A stretch of DNA of 64,000 bases from Amycolatopsis camponoti (GCF_902497555.1 NZ_CABVGP010000003.1:434001-498000), one strand, 5' to 3'; shown: positions 27,596-37,104, numbered from the stretch's first letter. The notes: generated by a model from the sequence alone, not told the origin. Numbers and translations: made by a program.

Positions 27596-29113
27596 GTGAC
27601 GGGGTGGGCCGGGAAGGTCGGCAGGATCCGGGTGATCGGGACCGGGGTGATGGGCCGCGGGATCGTCCAGCTCGCCGCGACGGCGGGGATGACCGTCGAG
27701 CTCGCCGACGTCCGGCGCGAGGCCGTCGACGAGGCGATCGAGTACGTCGGCGCCATGGCGGACAAGCTGGCCGCGAAGGGCAAGCTCGATGACCCGGGGG
27801 CGGTCAAGGGCCGGCTGGTCGCGGTGGACGCGCCCGACGCGCCCGCGGACGGCGTCGACCTCGTCGTCGAAGCCGTCCGGGAGGACGTCGGCACGAAGCG
27901 GGCCCTGTTCGCCGGCCTCGAGCGCGTCTGTCCACAGGAGACGATCTTCGCGACGAACACCAGCTCGCTGTCGGTCACCGAGATCGCCGCCGAGCTGGCC
28001 GACCCCGGCAGGCTGATCGGCCTGCACTTCTTCAACCCGGTGCCGCTGATGCGCCTGGTCGAGGTCGTCCCGGGCACGCGCACGCACGACTGGCTGCCCG
28101 CCGAAGCCCTCGAACTGGTCAAGAGCTGGGGCCACGAGCCGGTGCTGGCGAAGGACGCGCCGGGCTTCCTGGTCAACCACGCCGGGCGCGGCCTGAACAC
28201 CGAGGCGCTGCAGATCCTCACCGAGGCGCTGGCCGAGCCCGCCGACGTCGACCGCGTCGCGCGGGACGTGCTCGGCCTGAAGCTCGGACCGTTCGAGCTG
28301 CTCGACCTGACCGGCCTCGACGTGTCCCACGCCGTGCTGGAGAGCATCTGGAGCGGCTTCCACGGCGAACCGCGGCTGCGGCCGTCGTGGCTGACGCGGC
28401 CGCGGGTCGCTGCCGGTTTGTTCGGGCGCAAGAACGGTTCCGGCTTCTACTCCTATGCCGACGGGAAGCAGCAGGTCGCCGAGGAGCCGGTGGCGCCGCC
28501 GAAGCCGTCGGGCCCGGTGTTCGTGGCGGACGAGCACCTGGGCCGCGTGCTGTCGGCGGCCGGCGTGCAGGTGGTCCCGGACGCGTACCCGGACGCGGTC
28601 CTGCTCGTCCCGCTCTACGGTGAGTCCACAGTGGACGCGGCCACCCGCGCCGGGCTGCCGCTGGACCGCGTCGCCGGCGTGGATCCCCTGGGCGGCTACG
28701 AGCGGCGCCTGACGATGTCCGTCCACCCGGGACTCGACCCGGTGGCGGGCCGCGCGGCCTGGGGCGCGCTGGCGGCGACGGGCCACCCGGTGACGGTCGT
28801 CCGCGACGGCCCGGCCCCGATCGCCCAGCGCCTCCTGGCGTCGATCGTCAACACGGCGTGCTTCATCGCGGGCCAGAACCTGGCGTCCCCGGACGACATC
28901 GACACCGCGGTCCGGCTGGGACTGGGGTACCCGCGCGGCCCGCTGGCCTGGGGAGACCTGGTGGGCGGCGACGTCGTGCTGCGGATCCTGCGCGGCCTGG
29001 CCACGTCCACCGGGGATCCGCGGTACCGCCCGAGCCCGTGGCTGACCGAGCGGGTGACGCTCGGGTTGCCGCTGACGTCGACCGGGACGACACCGGCGGA
29101 CCTGCGCTCCTGA
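27596..29113 (+). CDS. 3-Hydroxyacyl-CoA dehydrogenase (two-domain, PaaH/FadB-like)
   Basis: A 505-residue protein from GTG 27596 with GGAAGG upstream. The Rossmann start is RVIGTGVMGRGIVQLAATAGM; TNTSSLSVTEIA and LIGLHFFNPVPLMRLVEVV are the hydroxyacyl-CoA dehydrogenase substrate/catalytic motifs, and DAPGFLVNHAGRGLNTEAL the C-terminal domain start. A second C-terminal 3HCDH domain ends with LGLGYPRGPLAWGDLVGG. It oxidises 3-hydroxyacyl-CoA with NAD in beta-oxidation or phenylacetate-type catabolism. Confidence 0.93.
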   Translation: MTGWAGKVGRIRVIGTGVMGRGIVQLAATAGMTVELADVRREAVDEAIEYVGAMADKLAAKGKLDDPGAVKGRLVAVDAPDAPADGVDLVVEAVREDVGTKRALFAGLERVCPQETIFATNTSSLSVTEIAAELADPGRLIGLHFFNPVPLMRLVEVVPGTRTHDWLPAEALELVKSWGHEPVLAKDAPGFLVNHAGRGLNTEALQILTEALAEPADVDRVARDVLGLKLGPFELLDLTGLDVSHAVLESIWSGFHGEPRLRPSWLTRPRVAAGLFGRKNGSGFYSYADGKQQVAEEPVAPPKPSGPVFVADEHLGRVLSAAGVQVVPDAYPDAVLLVPLYGESTVDAATRAGLPLDRVAGVDPLGGYERRLTMSVHPGLDPVAGRAAWGALAATGHPVTVVRDGPAPIAQRLLASIVNTACFIAGQNLASPDDIDTAVRLGLGYPRGPLAWGDLVGGDVVLRILRGLATSTGDPRYRPSPWLTERVTLGLPLTSTGTTPADLRS

Positions 29114-29121
29114 ACAGAGAA

Positions 29122-29156
29122 GCGGGCCGCCTCCGGAATCCCCGGAGACGGCCCGC
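29122..29156. terminator. Bidirectional hairpin between convergent genes
   Basis: An 8-bp outer stem (29122-29129 with 29149-29156) and a 6-bp inner stem (29131-29136 with 29142-29147) separated by one C/A mismatch, 5-base loop. It lies between the stops of two convergent genes and probably ends transcription from both sides. Confidence 0.65.
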
Positions 29157-29184
29157 GCCCGCTTTCACTTCCTGACGATCACGG

Positions 29185-32007
29185 TCACCAGGGGCGGTCG
29201 ACCGCACCCGTCTGCGGCGTGTAGGTGATGTAGCCGCCCTGGAAGTCGCTGCGGTACGTCCCGTATTCGTCCGTCGTCGGGTAGTGCAGGTAGGACCGCT
29301 CCCACCCGAGGGCCGCCCAGCGCTTGCGGATCTCGCCCTTGATCACGTGCGCGCCCGTCGCGTTCGTGAAGTAGATCGAGTGGCCGAGGCTGAAGTGGTT
29401 GAACCGGCCGATGCCGTCCGGCGTCCCGTCCTCGTCGTTCGTCGGGTAGCCGAGACCGCGCTCGTACCCGTACGCGGCCCACTTCTTCCGGATCTCGCCG
29501 TAGATCGCGTGCGCGCCCGTCTGGGGCGTGTAGTAGATCGAACCGACGTTGTTGCCCTTGAGGAAGTGGTTGAACCGGCCGATGCCGTCCGGCGTGCCGT
29601 CCTCGTCGTTGGTCGGGTAACCGAGGATCTGCCCGAGGCCGAGCGCCACCCACTTCTTCCGGATCTCACCGTAGATCGTGTGCGCACCCGTCGCGGCCGT
29701 GTAGTAGATCGACCCGACGTTGCCGCCGTTGACGAAGTCGTTGAACTGCGCACCGTCCGCGTTGGTCGCGGTGTCGGTCGTCGGCGGCCCGAGCTTGGTG
29801 AGCCCGCCGACGGCGAGGTACTTGTCCAGCACCGGACCGGCGAGCAGGTACTTCGTCCCGCCCACGGCACTCCAGTACAGGCGCCCGTTGGCGTAGGCCC
29901 GGTAGTGGACCACGCCGTCGGTGACCTCGGCCGCCGTCGGCGCGCCGAGCTTCGCCTGCAACGCCGGGTCGGCGTTGTAGCGCTGGTCGATCGGGGTCGC
30001 GTAGTTCGCCGTCAGCGTCAGGTCGCTCGTGCCGACCGTGACGACCCACGTCGTGTCCGTCGGACCGCCCTGCCAGCCGGTGAACTTCGAGACGCCGTCG
30101 GTGCCCAGCGGCGAGGCCTCGACGTCGAAGCTGGCGCCCTCGGTCACCAGTGACGTGCTGACACCGCCCTCGACCGGGATGCTCAGCGCCGCGGGCTGCG
30201 TGCTCAGCAGGGTGATCCGGTGCTGGCGCGGCATCGCCGTGTACGTCTTGGACGCCGTGACGCCCGCGCTGTCGGTCACCGTCGCGGTGAACTCCATGCG
30301 GGAGTCTGGGTGCTCGGTGAACGGCTGCGCGAAGCTCGCCCCGGTGCCGCCGGCGCCGGGGTGCGAGTGGCAGGTCGCCTCGCTCGGGCAGTGCCGGACC
30401 GCGGTGGTCCACGTGATCGGCAGCGTGCCGTCCTCGGTGTCGGTCGCCGTGGCGCTCAGGCCGACCTGCTGGTTGACCGCGAACGTCGCGGTGTCGCCCG
30501 GCGTGGTCAGCGTGAGCTGCGGGGTGTGGTTGCCGGGCGCGACCTTGATGTCGGTCGTGCCGGTGAGCCCCAGCGGGTCCCGGACCGTCAGCTTCGCGGT
30601 GAACGACTCGGTGCCGGCCGCGTACTGGTGGCTCGTGGTGGGCCCGGCGTCGGCGGCGGCGGTCCCGTCACCGAAGTCCCAGTCGTACTTCAGCAGGTCG
30701 TTGTCGTAGTCGACCGACGTCGAGCCGTCGAAGGACACCGTGCGGGTGTCCGGGTCGGTGGTCGTCGTGGCCTTGGCGACCGGCGCGGTGTTGCCCGCCG
30801 AGTAGCTCAGCCGGCGCAGGTTGCCGCTGAGGATGTCGGCGTAGACGATGTCGCCGTTCGGCGCCGCCGCGAACTTGACCGGGCCGCCGATGCCGGTGAA
30901 GACCGGCGGGTTCTCCGGGGCCTGCGTGAGCTTGCCCTGGTCGTCGTAGCGCAGCGTCCAGATCTTGTTGGTGACGTAGTCGCCGAAGAAGTACGAGCCG
31001 CGGTAGGCCGCTGGGTAGCTGGATCCGTTGTAGACGATCCCGCCGGTGACGCTGTTGCCCTGCATGGGGCCGTTGCCGTGCTGGTACTCGAAGACCGGGG
31101 CCTGGTTCGCCACGCCGGCGCAGCCCGCGAGCGCGCTGTAGCCCGGCGTCGGGTGGTTGCCCTCCCAGCAGGGCCAGCCCTGGTTGGAACCGCGCTGGAC
31201 GACGTCGACCTCTTCCCACGTGTTCCAGCCGACGTCACCCGCGACCGGCAGGCCGGAGTTCGAGTCGATCGTCATCCGGAACGGGTTGCGGAACCCGCGC
31301 GCGAAGACCTTGCTGGCGGTCGACGCCGGGTTGGCGGCGTCGTAGTACGGGTTGCCCGGCACGCCCTTGCCGTCGGCGGCCAAGTGGAAGATCTTGCCGT
31401 ACGGCTGGTTGATGTCCTGCGCGCGCAGCGCGCCCGGGTCCACCTTCGTGAAGTCGCCGTTGTCCCCGATCGACAGCCACAGCGTCCCGTCGGCGGCGGG
31501 GATGACGCCGTTGATGGCGTGGACTTCGGAGATGCCCGGCACCTCGAACAGCGTCTGCTCACCGCTCAGCGACGCGGGCGCGCCGGCCGCGTCCAGGCCC
31601 ACGGTGAACTTCGAAAGCCGGAAGACGAAGCCGCCGGTGACGTTCAGCGAGCGCGTGAGGTAAATCGAGTGCGACGTCGCGTAATCCGGTGCGACGGCCA
31701 GCCCGACCAGCCCGATGTCGCTGATCTCGCGGGTCGGCAGCGTCGCGATCGTCCGCGGTGTTCCGCTCGCCGGTACCCACTGGACGCGCCCGTCCTTCGC
31801 CGTGGCGAGCGCGGACTGGTCCGGCAGGAACGCGAAGTCGGTGAGCTGGTACTGCCCCGTTCCGGTGTTGGTGTCCTGTAGGACGAACCCCGGTGGGAGC
31901 GTGGTCGCCGCTGCCGCCACCCCCGTGGTCACGACGGGCAGCAGCGCCCCTGTCAGCACCGTCGCCACGAAGGCGTGACGTAGTGCTCTGAGCTTTCCCA
32001 AGGCCAT
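29185..32007 (-). CDS. Secreted sugar-dehydrogenase/PKD/LGFP-repeat protein
   Basis: A 940-residue exported protein. After a signal peptide (FVATVLTGALLPVVTTGVAAA) comes a glucose/sorbosone-dehydrogenase-type beta-propeller (about residues 40-400; GLVGLAVAPDY, INQPYGKIFHLAADG, FARGFRNPFRM). A PKD-like domain follows (FDGSTSVDYDNDLLKYDWDFGDG, about 420-490), then another Ig-like part, and about five C-terminal LGFP repeats (LGYPTNDEDGTPDGIGRFNHF is the clearest). LGFP repeats anchor proteins to the mycolate or peptidoglycan wall in actinomycetes. PQQ binding is inferred. Confidence 0.88.
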   Translation of the reverse strand: MALGKLRALRHAFVATVLTGALLPVVTTGVAAAATTLPPGFVLQDTNTGTGQYQLTDFAFLPDQSALATAKDGRVQWVPASGTPRTIATLPTREISDIGLVGLAVAPDYATSHSIYLTRSLNVTGGFVFRLSKFTVGLDAAGAPASLSGEQTLFEVPGISEVHAINGVIPAADGTLWLSIGDNGDFTKVDPGALRAQDINQPYGKIFHLAADGKGVPGNPYYDAANPASTASKVFARGFRNPFRMTIDSNSGLPVAGDVGWNTWEEVDVVQRGSNQGWPCWEGNHPTPGYSALAGCAGVANQAPVFEYQHGNGPMQGNSVTGGIVYNGSSYPAAYRGSYFFGDYVTNKIWTLRYDDQGKLTQAPENPPVFTGIGGPVKFAAAPNGDIVYADILSGNLRRLSYSAGNTAPVAKATTTTDPDTRTVSFDGSTSVDYDNDLLKYDWDFGDGTAAADAGPTTSHQYAAGTESFTAKLTVRDPLGLTGTTDIKVAPGNHTPQLTLTTPGDTATFAVNQQVGLSATATDTEDGTLPITWTTAVRHCPSEATCHSHPGAGGTGASFAQPFTEHPDSRMEFTATVTDSAGVTASKTYTAMPRQHRITLLSTQPAALSIPVEGGVSTSLVTEGASFDVEASPLGTDGVSKFTGWQGGPTDTTWVVTVGTSDLTLTANYATPIDQRYNADPALQAKLGAPTAAEVTDGVVHYRAYANGRLYWSAVGGTKYLLAGPVLDKYLAVGGLTKLGPPTTDTATNADGAQFNDFVNGGNVGSIYYTAATGAHTIYGEIRKKWVALGLGQILGYPTNDEDGTPDGIGRFNHFLKGNNVGSIYYTPQTGAHAIYGEIRKKWAAYGYERGLGYPTNDEDGTPDGIGRFNHFSLGHSIYFTNATGAHVIKGEIRKRWAALGWERSYLHYPTTDEYGTYRSDFQGGYITYTPQTGAVDRPW

Positions 32008-32118
32008 TTGGCCCCCCTTCCCAAGCGATCACTTATCGCCTGAGCAGGGGGGCCAGTTGCACTCTGATGAGTGAATTTATCTGTTTGTAACCTACTGTCC
32101 GTGTTGGCCAGTGAGTGA

Positions 32119-32766
32119 TTACGGGACAACCTGCACGACGTCACCCACGTGCAAAGTGTTGAAGAACTTCAGGGACGCGCCCGCCGACAGGTGGATGCAG
32201 CCGTGCGAATACACCGAAAGGCTGCCGGTGTGGAAGGCGTCGCCCGGGTAGAAGAACACCGAATTCGGCATCGGCGCGTTGTCGAACTCCTTCGACAGGT
32301 GCACCTTCTCCTTCGACAGCACGTGGAACGTGCCGGTCGGCGTCGCGTAGCCCTTGCGGCCCGGCAGCATCGGCACCGGCCCGTAGACGACCTTGCCGCC
32401 CTGCAGGATCCACGCCTTGTGCGCGGAGATGTCGACGCAGGCGGCGGTGCCCGACGCGGCGGCCGCGGCGGCGCACGGCACGCCCGGGTCACTCGCCGGG
32501 GCGGCCGGCTTGGGCTTGGGCTTCGGCTTGGCCGTGGTGCTGGTCGGCGCCGGCTTCGTGGTCGACGGCGCCGGAGCGGGCTTCGCGCTGGTCGTCGTGG
32601 TGGGGGCCGCGGTGGTGCTCGACGTGGTCGGCGCCCCGCCCCCGGCACCGGCGGCGACGGCCCCGCCGCCCGCGTTCGGACCGCTCGGCGCCGTCCCACC
32701 CCCGGAACAGGCGGCCAGCACGAACGCGGTGGCCAGCGCGGCCGCTCCCGCCAGAAGCCTCTTCAC
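32119..32766 (-). CDS. Lipoprotein L,D-transpeptidase (YkuD domain)
   Basis: A 215-residue lipoprotein: signal and lipobox VLAAC, a Thr/Ala/Pro/Lys-rich linker (about residues 45-95), then a compact YkuD domain. The catalytic motif is VYSHGCIHLS, with the nucleophilic cysteine and general-base histidine; ATPTGTFHVLSKE is the upstream family motif. It would make 3-3 cross-links in peptidoglycan or attach protein to it. ATG 32766 stands alone before the signal. Confidence 0.93.
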   Translation of the reverse strand: MKRLLAGAAALATAFVLAACSGGGTAPSGPNAGGGAVAAGAGGGAPTTSSTTAAPTTTTSAKPAPAPSTTKPAPTSTTAKPKPKPKPAAPASDPGVPCAAAAAASGTAACVDISAHKAWILQGGKVVYGPVPMLPGRKGYATPTGTFHVLSKEKVHLSKEFDNAPMPNSVFFYPGDAFHTGSLSVYSHGCIHLSAGASLKFFNTLHVGDVVQVVP

Positions 32767-32990
32767 GATCCGTTACCCCCATACTCGATCATCGCTTGTG
32801 GACACCCGTAAAGACGGCGGTCACCCGTCCGAGGTTCGTCCGCAAAGGTCACGATTTGGGTAGCCCGGACGGGTGGCGCCTCCACCTCCGGGTTGAGGCC
32901 CGGTTCCACCCGGACCCGATCCCCACGCCGACGAAAACCCGCCGCCGTCCGCCGAAGCTGGGAGCACCTCGGAAACCAAGGAGCCCGCAA

Positions 32991-33500
32991 ATGCCCAGCG
33001 CAGCGAACGTCCTGCTCTACGCGGTCATCGCCGCCTACGTCCTCTACAAGGTCGTCTACAAGCAGGTCCGCGGCACGTTGCTCGACCGCAAGACGCTGGT
33101 CGTGATGCCGCTGATCCTGGTCGCCGTCGGCGCCTACCTCACCGCGAAAGCGCTGCCCGGCGCGTCGGCCGCCGAACTCGGGCTGCTCGGCGCCGACCTC
33201 GTCGTGCTCGCCGGTCTGGGGGTCCTGCGCAGCACCACGACGACGCTCACCGAGCGTGACGGCACGACGTTCCAGAAGGGCTCGGCCGTCACCGTCGGGT
33301 TGTGGCTGCTGACCATCGCCGTCCGGGTCGGGCTGGTCGGGCTGGGTACCGCGCTCGGGGTCGCCGGGCCGCTGACCACGGCGTCGATCGCGCTCACGCT
33401 GGGGGTCAGCATCGCCGTGCAGAACGCGACGACGTACTCCCGCGTCCAGCGGCGCGGCCTGCCGCTGGCCGACCGGCGGCCGGCGGCGCTCAGCCGCTGA
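32991..33500 (+). CDS. Integral membrane protein (DUF1453-like)
   Basis: A 169-residue protein with AAGGAG before ATG 32991. Five hydrophobic segments are visible, beginning VLLYAVIAAYVLYKVVYKQVRG and including TLVVMPLILVAVGAYLTAKAL. The pattern of short helices with an early RxxxLLDRK loop resembles DUF1453-type proteins. It overlaps the convergent kinase gene by 11 bases. Function unknown. Confidence 0.75.
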   Translation: MPSAANVLLYAVIAAYVLYKVVYKQVRGTLLDRKTLVVMPLILVAVGAYLTAKALPGASAAELGLLGADLVVLAGLGVLRSTTTTLTERDGTTFQKGSAVTVGLWLLTIAVRVGLVGLGTALGVAGPLTTASIALTLGVSIAVQNATTYSRVQRRGLPLADRRPAALSR

Positions 33501-34380
33501 CGCGCCCCAGCATCCGCGCGTACATCCGGCCCGGGCTCGGCACCGACGGCGGCACCAGGAACCCCGGCAGCGGGGGCAGCCCGCCGACGAACGCGCCGAG
33601 CCGCTCGTACAGCGCGGCCGCTCCGGGCGGCCGCGCTTCGGGGTCCTTCGCCAGCATCTCCGCGAGGAGCGCGTTGAGCGGCTTCGGAACCCCCGGCACC
33701 GGCGGCGGCAGCTCCTTGACCTGCCGCTCGAACACGGCGTACGCGGTGGGTCCGTCGAAGAGCCGCTGCCCGGTGAGCATCTCGTGCAGCACGCACCCCA
33801 GCGCGTACAGATCGCTTCGCGGTTCGGCGCCGCCCCGCTGGATCTGCTCGGGCGCCATGTACGACGGCGTCCCGAGCAGCTGCCCGGCCCGCGTGAACTG
33901 TGCCGCGTCGGCTTCGCGCAGCACCGCGAGCCCGAAGTCCATCACCTTGACGCCACCGTCCGGCCCGAGCATCAGGTTCGACGGCTTGAGGTCGCGGTGG
34001 CACACCGCGAGCGCGTGGGCGGCGGTCAGCACCGCGCACGCCTGCGCCGCGATCGCCGCGGCCCACTGCACCGGCAGCGGCCCGTGCTCGGCGAGCAGGT
34101 CGGCGACCGTCACGCCGTCTACGAACTGCATGACCTGGAACAACCGGTCGTCGTGGGTGCCGTAGTCGTACAGCGTCGGGACGCCGGGGTGGTCGAGCGT
34201 CGCGAGAATCCGTGCTTCGCGCGCGAAGCGGGCTTCGAGCTCTTCGTCACGGCCAGGCAGCCTGAGCAGCTTGATCGCCACGCGCCGGCCCAGCCGACGG
34301 TCGTGCCCGCCGTGCACCGCGCCCATCCCGCCGCGCCCGAGCGGCAGCTCGTCGAGCTCGTAGCGGTCGGCGATCAGCAT
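33490..34380 (-). CDS. Soluble Ser/Thr protein kinase
   Basis: A 296-residue kinase without a membrane segment. Glycine loop GRGGMGAVHGG, VAIKLLR lysine, catalytic HRDLKPSNLML, MDFGL magnesium motif and GTPSYMAPEQ are all intact. It ends shortly after the kinase domain, so no extracellular sensor is attached. The N6-methylase gene lies eight bases upstream on the same strand, and a PP2C phosphatase is divergent from that, giving a kinase/phosphatase pair nearby. Confidence 0.94.
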   Translation of the reverse strand: MLIADRYELDELPLGRGGMGAVHGGHDRRLGRRVAIKLLRLPGRDEELEARFAREARILATLDHPGVPTLYDYGTHDDRLFQVMQFVDGVTVADLLAEHGPLPVQWAAAIAAQACAVLTAAHALAVCHRDLKPSNLMLGPDGGVKVMDFGLAVLREADAAQFTRAGQLLGTPSYMAPEQIQRGGAEPRSDLYALGCVLHEMLTGQRLFDGPTAYAVFERQVKELPPPVPGVPKPLNALLAEMLAKDPEARPPGAAALYERLGAFVGGLPPLPGFLVPPSVPSPGRMYARMLGRVSG

Positions 34381-34388
34381 CCGTTCCC

Positions 34389-36089
34389 CTATCGGCCCGG
34401 TCTGAGCCGTCCTTCGACAAGTCCTGCGAAGCCTAGCCGGACCAGCTCGCGGCCCGTTTCCGCCGTCTCGCGCAGGACGGCGTCGAATTCCGCCAGGCGC
34501 CGGAAGACCTGGCCGTACTCGCGCTGGACGCCGATCGTGACGCGCGGGATCCGCACGCGCCTGCTGTCGATGCGCGTCGACGCGGACGCGGCGGGCAGGT
34601 CCGCCGCGCGCAGGCAGCCGGCCAGGAAGTCCGCGTCCAGCCGCTCCGGGTCGACGCGGTACACGGTAAGCCCCGGACCAACCGCCTCCGGTGGTCCACT
34701 GTGGACGTACGCGGTGCCGGTCACGGACGCGACGACGTCACCCGCTTCGGCCGTCGGGTGGTCGGCGTCGGCGCGGGCCGCGTGCCTGACCTCGACGACT
34801 CCCGCCTTGACCAGCTCGCCGATCGTCGTGAACGCCGGTTCGGTGTCGGCGGCGTCGAGGGGCGGCAGCCGCGGCACCAGGCCGGCGAACCGGCCCCGCA
34901 CGGCCTGGAAGGCCTGGCCGAGGTCCTCGTCGCGACCGCGTCGCCGGGCCGGCGTGAGGTCGACGTCGTCGTCGAGCAGGTCGATGATCCGGACGCCGGA
35001 TTCGGGGTGCTCGTGGAACTCCTGCCACAGGTCGTCCACAGTGGACAGCTCGTCGCCCGCCTCCGCCAGCAGCACGGTGGACGGCGGGCGCTGCCCGGGC
35101 ACCGGCCGCCGCAGCAGCCAGAGATCCGGCCCCGCCGACGTCAGCGTGACGACCGCGCGGACCGCGCCCGCGCGCAGCAGGTTGCCGCGGATGCGCTTCC
35201 CGCTGCGCCGCCCGGCCGCCGCGCCCGGCATCAGGATCGCCACCGCGCCACCGGGTTCGACGTGGGCGAGGCAGTGCTGGACCCAGGCGAGCTCGGGCTC
35301 GCCGCGCGGCGGCAGGCCGTACTCCCAGCGCGCGTCGCCGACCAGTTCGTCGTGCCCCCAGGCCCGTTCGTTGAACGGCGGGTCGCACAGCACGGCTTCG
35401 GCGACCCGGCCGGCGAAGGCGTCTTCGCGCAGCGCGTCGACCGCGTAGACCTCGGCTTCGATGCCGCGCAGCCGCAGCCGCAGCGTCGCGATCGACGCCG
35501 TCATCGGGTCACTGTCCTGGCCCAGCACGGTTTTCGCGCCGCTGGCCAGCGCGAGCGCGCCGAAGCCGCAGGCGGGGTCGAGGACGGCCGAGACCGGTCC
35601 GACGAGCCGCGCCATCAGCTCGGCGACCGGCTCCGGCGTGGCCGACAACCGCCGCGAGTGCGCCTCGAAGTACCGGCGGCACAACAGTTCGAACGATTCG
35701 ACCGGCCCGGCCCGGTGCGTCATCTCGTTGAGCAGGGTGAGCAGCTCGGGGTCGTCGAGGCGGCCGTCGAAGGTGCCGGAGACCCCGGCTTGGACGGCGA
35801 AGAAGCCGCCCGCGTGGCTCACGCGCTCGGCGAGGCCGAGGTCGTCGCCCAGGGCGCGCAGGCGCTGCCACGCGCGTTCGCCGGCGGACAGCTCGAACTT
35901 CTTGCCCCGGGCGCGAAACCAGCCGGCGACGGCGGACAGGCCGAACAACGGGCTCGACGCCGTGCCGCCGACGGGCGGCGGGAAGTCCGGGTAACGACGT
36001 CGCCAGTTGCTCACCGCGGCCCGGCCGACCCCGGCGAGCCGCGCGATGTCGGCCGCGCTGACCGTGGCGTCGTCGTCCATGGCGGGCAC
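34389..36089 (-). CDS. Orphan N6-adenine DNA methylase with N-terminal helix-turn-helix
   Basis: A 566-residue protein. Residues about 10-45 form a helix-turn-helix (VSAADIARLAGVGRAAVSNWRRR). The methylase core has motif I VLDPACGFGALALAS and motif IV CDPPFNERAW, in type I HsdM-like order. The C-terminal part has the look of a specificity-type domain (IDSRRVRIPRVTIGVQ...). No restriction or separate specificity gene is adjacent. Whether it is a real methyltransferase or a regulator using the fold is not shown. Start could be ATG 36080. Confidence 0.85.
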   Translation of the reverse strand: MPAMDDDATVSAADIARLAGVGRAAVSNWRRRYPDFPPPVGGTASSPLFGLSAVAGWFRARGKKFELSAGERAWQRLRALGDDLGLAERVSHAGGFFAVQAGVSGTFDGRLDDPELLTLLNEMTHRAGPVESFELLCRRYFEAHSRRLSATPEPVAELMARLVGPVSAVLDPACGFGALALASGAKTVLGQDSDPMTASIATLRLRLRGIEAEVYAVDALREDAFAGRVAEAVLCDPPFNERAWGHDELVGDARWEYGLPPRGEPELAWVQHCLAHVEPGGAVAILMPGAAAGRRSGKRIRGNLLRAGAVRAVVTLTSAGPDLWLLRRPVPGQRPPSTVLLAEAGDELSTVDDLWQEFHEHPESGVRIIDLLDDDVDLTPARRRGRDEDLGQAFQAVRGRFAGLVPRLPPLDAADTEPAFTTIGELVKAGVVEVRHAARADADHPTAEAGDVVASVTGTAYVHSGPPEAVGPGLTVYRVDPERLDADFLAGCLRAADLPAASASTRIDSRRVRIPRVTIGVQREYGQVFRRLAEFDAVLRETAETGRELVRLGFAGLVEGRLRPGR

Positions 36090-36157
36090 TCTATCGGAGA
36101 GTGCTCCATTCAGACGAGTTGCTTGTGAACTCAGTCAACCAATGCTTTTATGGGGGC

Positions 36158-36922
36158 ATGACACACGATCGGTACGTCCTCCGGTACGCCGCGGGGTCGG
36201 ACGTCGGCAAGCGACGCCAGGTCAACGAGGACTCGCTGTACGCGAGTTCCCGCCTGCTCGCCGTCGCCGACGGCATCGGCGGCCAGCCGCACGGCGAAGT
36301 CGCCAGCGCGACCGCGGTCGACGTGCTGCGCGAGCTCGACGTCGACCTGCGACGGGTCGACCTCACGAGCATCGACCTCGCCGCGACGCTGGCCGGCGTG
36401 GTCAAGTCGATCGACGAAAGACTGACCGAGGTCGCCTCGAACGAGCCGACGACCGAGGGCATGGGCACGACCCTGACGGTGCTGATGTTCGACGGCGCCG
36501 AGTTCGCGGCCGCCCACATCGGCGACTCCCGCGGCTACCTGCTGCGCGACGGCGGCCTGCGCCGGCTGACCCGCGACCACACGCTCGTCCAGGCCCTGGT
36601 CGAGGACGGCCGGGTCGCGGCCGAGGACGCGGACTCGCACCCGCGGCGCTCGCTGCTGATGAAAGCGCTGCAGACGACGGGCTCCAGCGCCCCCGACATC
36701 TGGACGTTCAAGGCGAAGCCGGGAGACCGCTACCTGCTCTGTTCGGACGGCCTGAGCGGCCCGGTGAAGGAAGCGACCCTGCGCGACGTCCTGGACGCGG
36801 CCACCGCCCCGGACGACGTGATCCCGGAGCTGATCCGCCTGGCCAACGAAGGCGGCGGACCGGACAACATCACCTGCGTGGTGGCCGACGTCATGGCCGC
36901 GCCCCAGCCGGCCGACGGCTGA
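36158..36922 (+). CDS. PP2C-type Ser/Thr phosphatase
   Basis: A 254-residue phosphatase with GGGGG before ATG 36158. Conserved metal-binding motifs are RQVNEDSLY, VADGIGG, HIGDSRGYLL and GGPDNITCVVADV. No sensor domain is attached. It is divergent from the N6-methylase gene and may antagonise the nearby kinase. The tRNA-Ser gene starts 46 bases after its stop. Confidence 0.93.
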   Translation: MTHDRYVLRYAAGSDVGKRRQVNEDSLYASSRLLAVADGIGGQPHGEVASATAVDVLRELDVDLRRVDLTSIDLAATLAGVVKSIDERLTEVASNEPTTEGMGTTLTVLMFDGAEFAAAHIGDSRGYLLRDGGLRRLTRDHTLVQALVEDGRVAAEDADSHPRRSLLMKALQTTGSSAPDIWTFKAKPGDRYLLCSDGLSGPVKEATLRDVLDAATAPDDVIPELIRLANEGGGPDNITCVVADVMAAPQPADG

Positions 36923-36968
36923 GACCCGCCTTCAAGTCCCGGGACGGCCATCCGGTATCGTCTCCTGC

Positions 36969-37053
36969 GGAGGATTGGCCGAGCGGCCTAAGGCGCACGC
37001 TTGGAAAGCGTGTTGGGTTCACGCCCTCGCAGGTTCGAATCCTGTATCCTCCG
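36969..37053 (+). tRNA. tRNA-Ser(GGA)
   Basis: An 85-base class II tRNA with acceptor GGAGGAT/ATCCTCC (36969-36975, 37046-37052), discriminator G 37053 and no encoded CCA. The anticodon loop reads CTTGGAAAG, anticodon GGA. The variable arm is long, as in serine tRNAs; the T-arm GGTTCGAATCC is normal. Its 3' portion from 37000 is duplicated at 41745, so the tRNA is the integration target of the island. Confidence 0.96.
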
Positions 37054-37077
37054 CACTTGAACAGGCGAAACGCCGGG
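37000..37077 (+). repeat. attL: left 78-bp direct repeat
   Basis: Positions 37000-37077 are identical to 41745-41822. The repeat starts at the anticodon arm of tRNA-Ser(GGA) and runs through its 3' end into the left half of the terminator. It diverges at both edges. Confidence 0.93.
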
Positions 37078-37104
37078 TGCCCCACTTCGGGACACCCGGC
37101 GTTT
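37068..37104 (+). terminator. tRNA-Ser terminator, left copy
   Basis: Stem 37068-37079 pairs with 37093-37104 (12 bp, AAACGCC... with ...GGCGTTT), followed by TTCC. The left arm belongs mostly to the shared 78-bp repeat, the right arm to the island. Confidence 0.75.
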
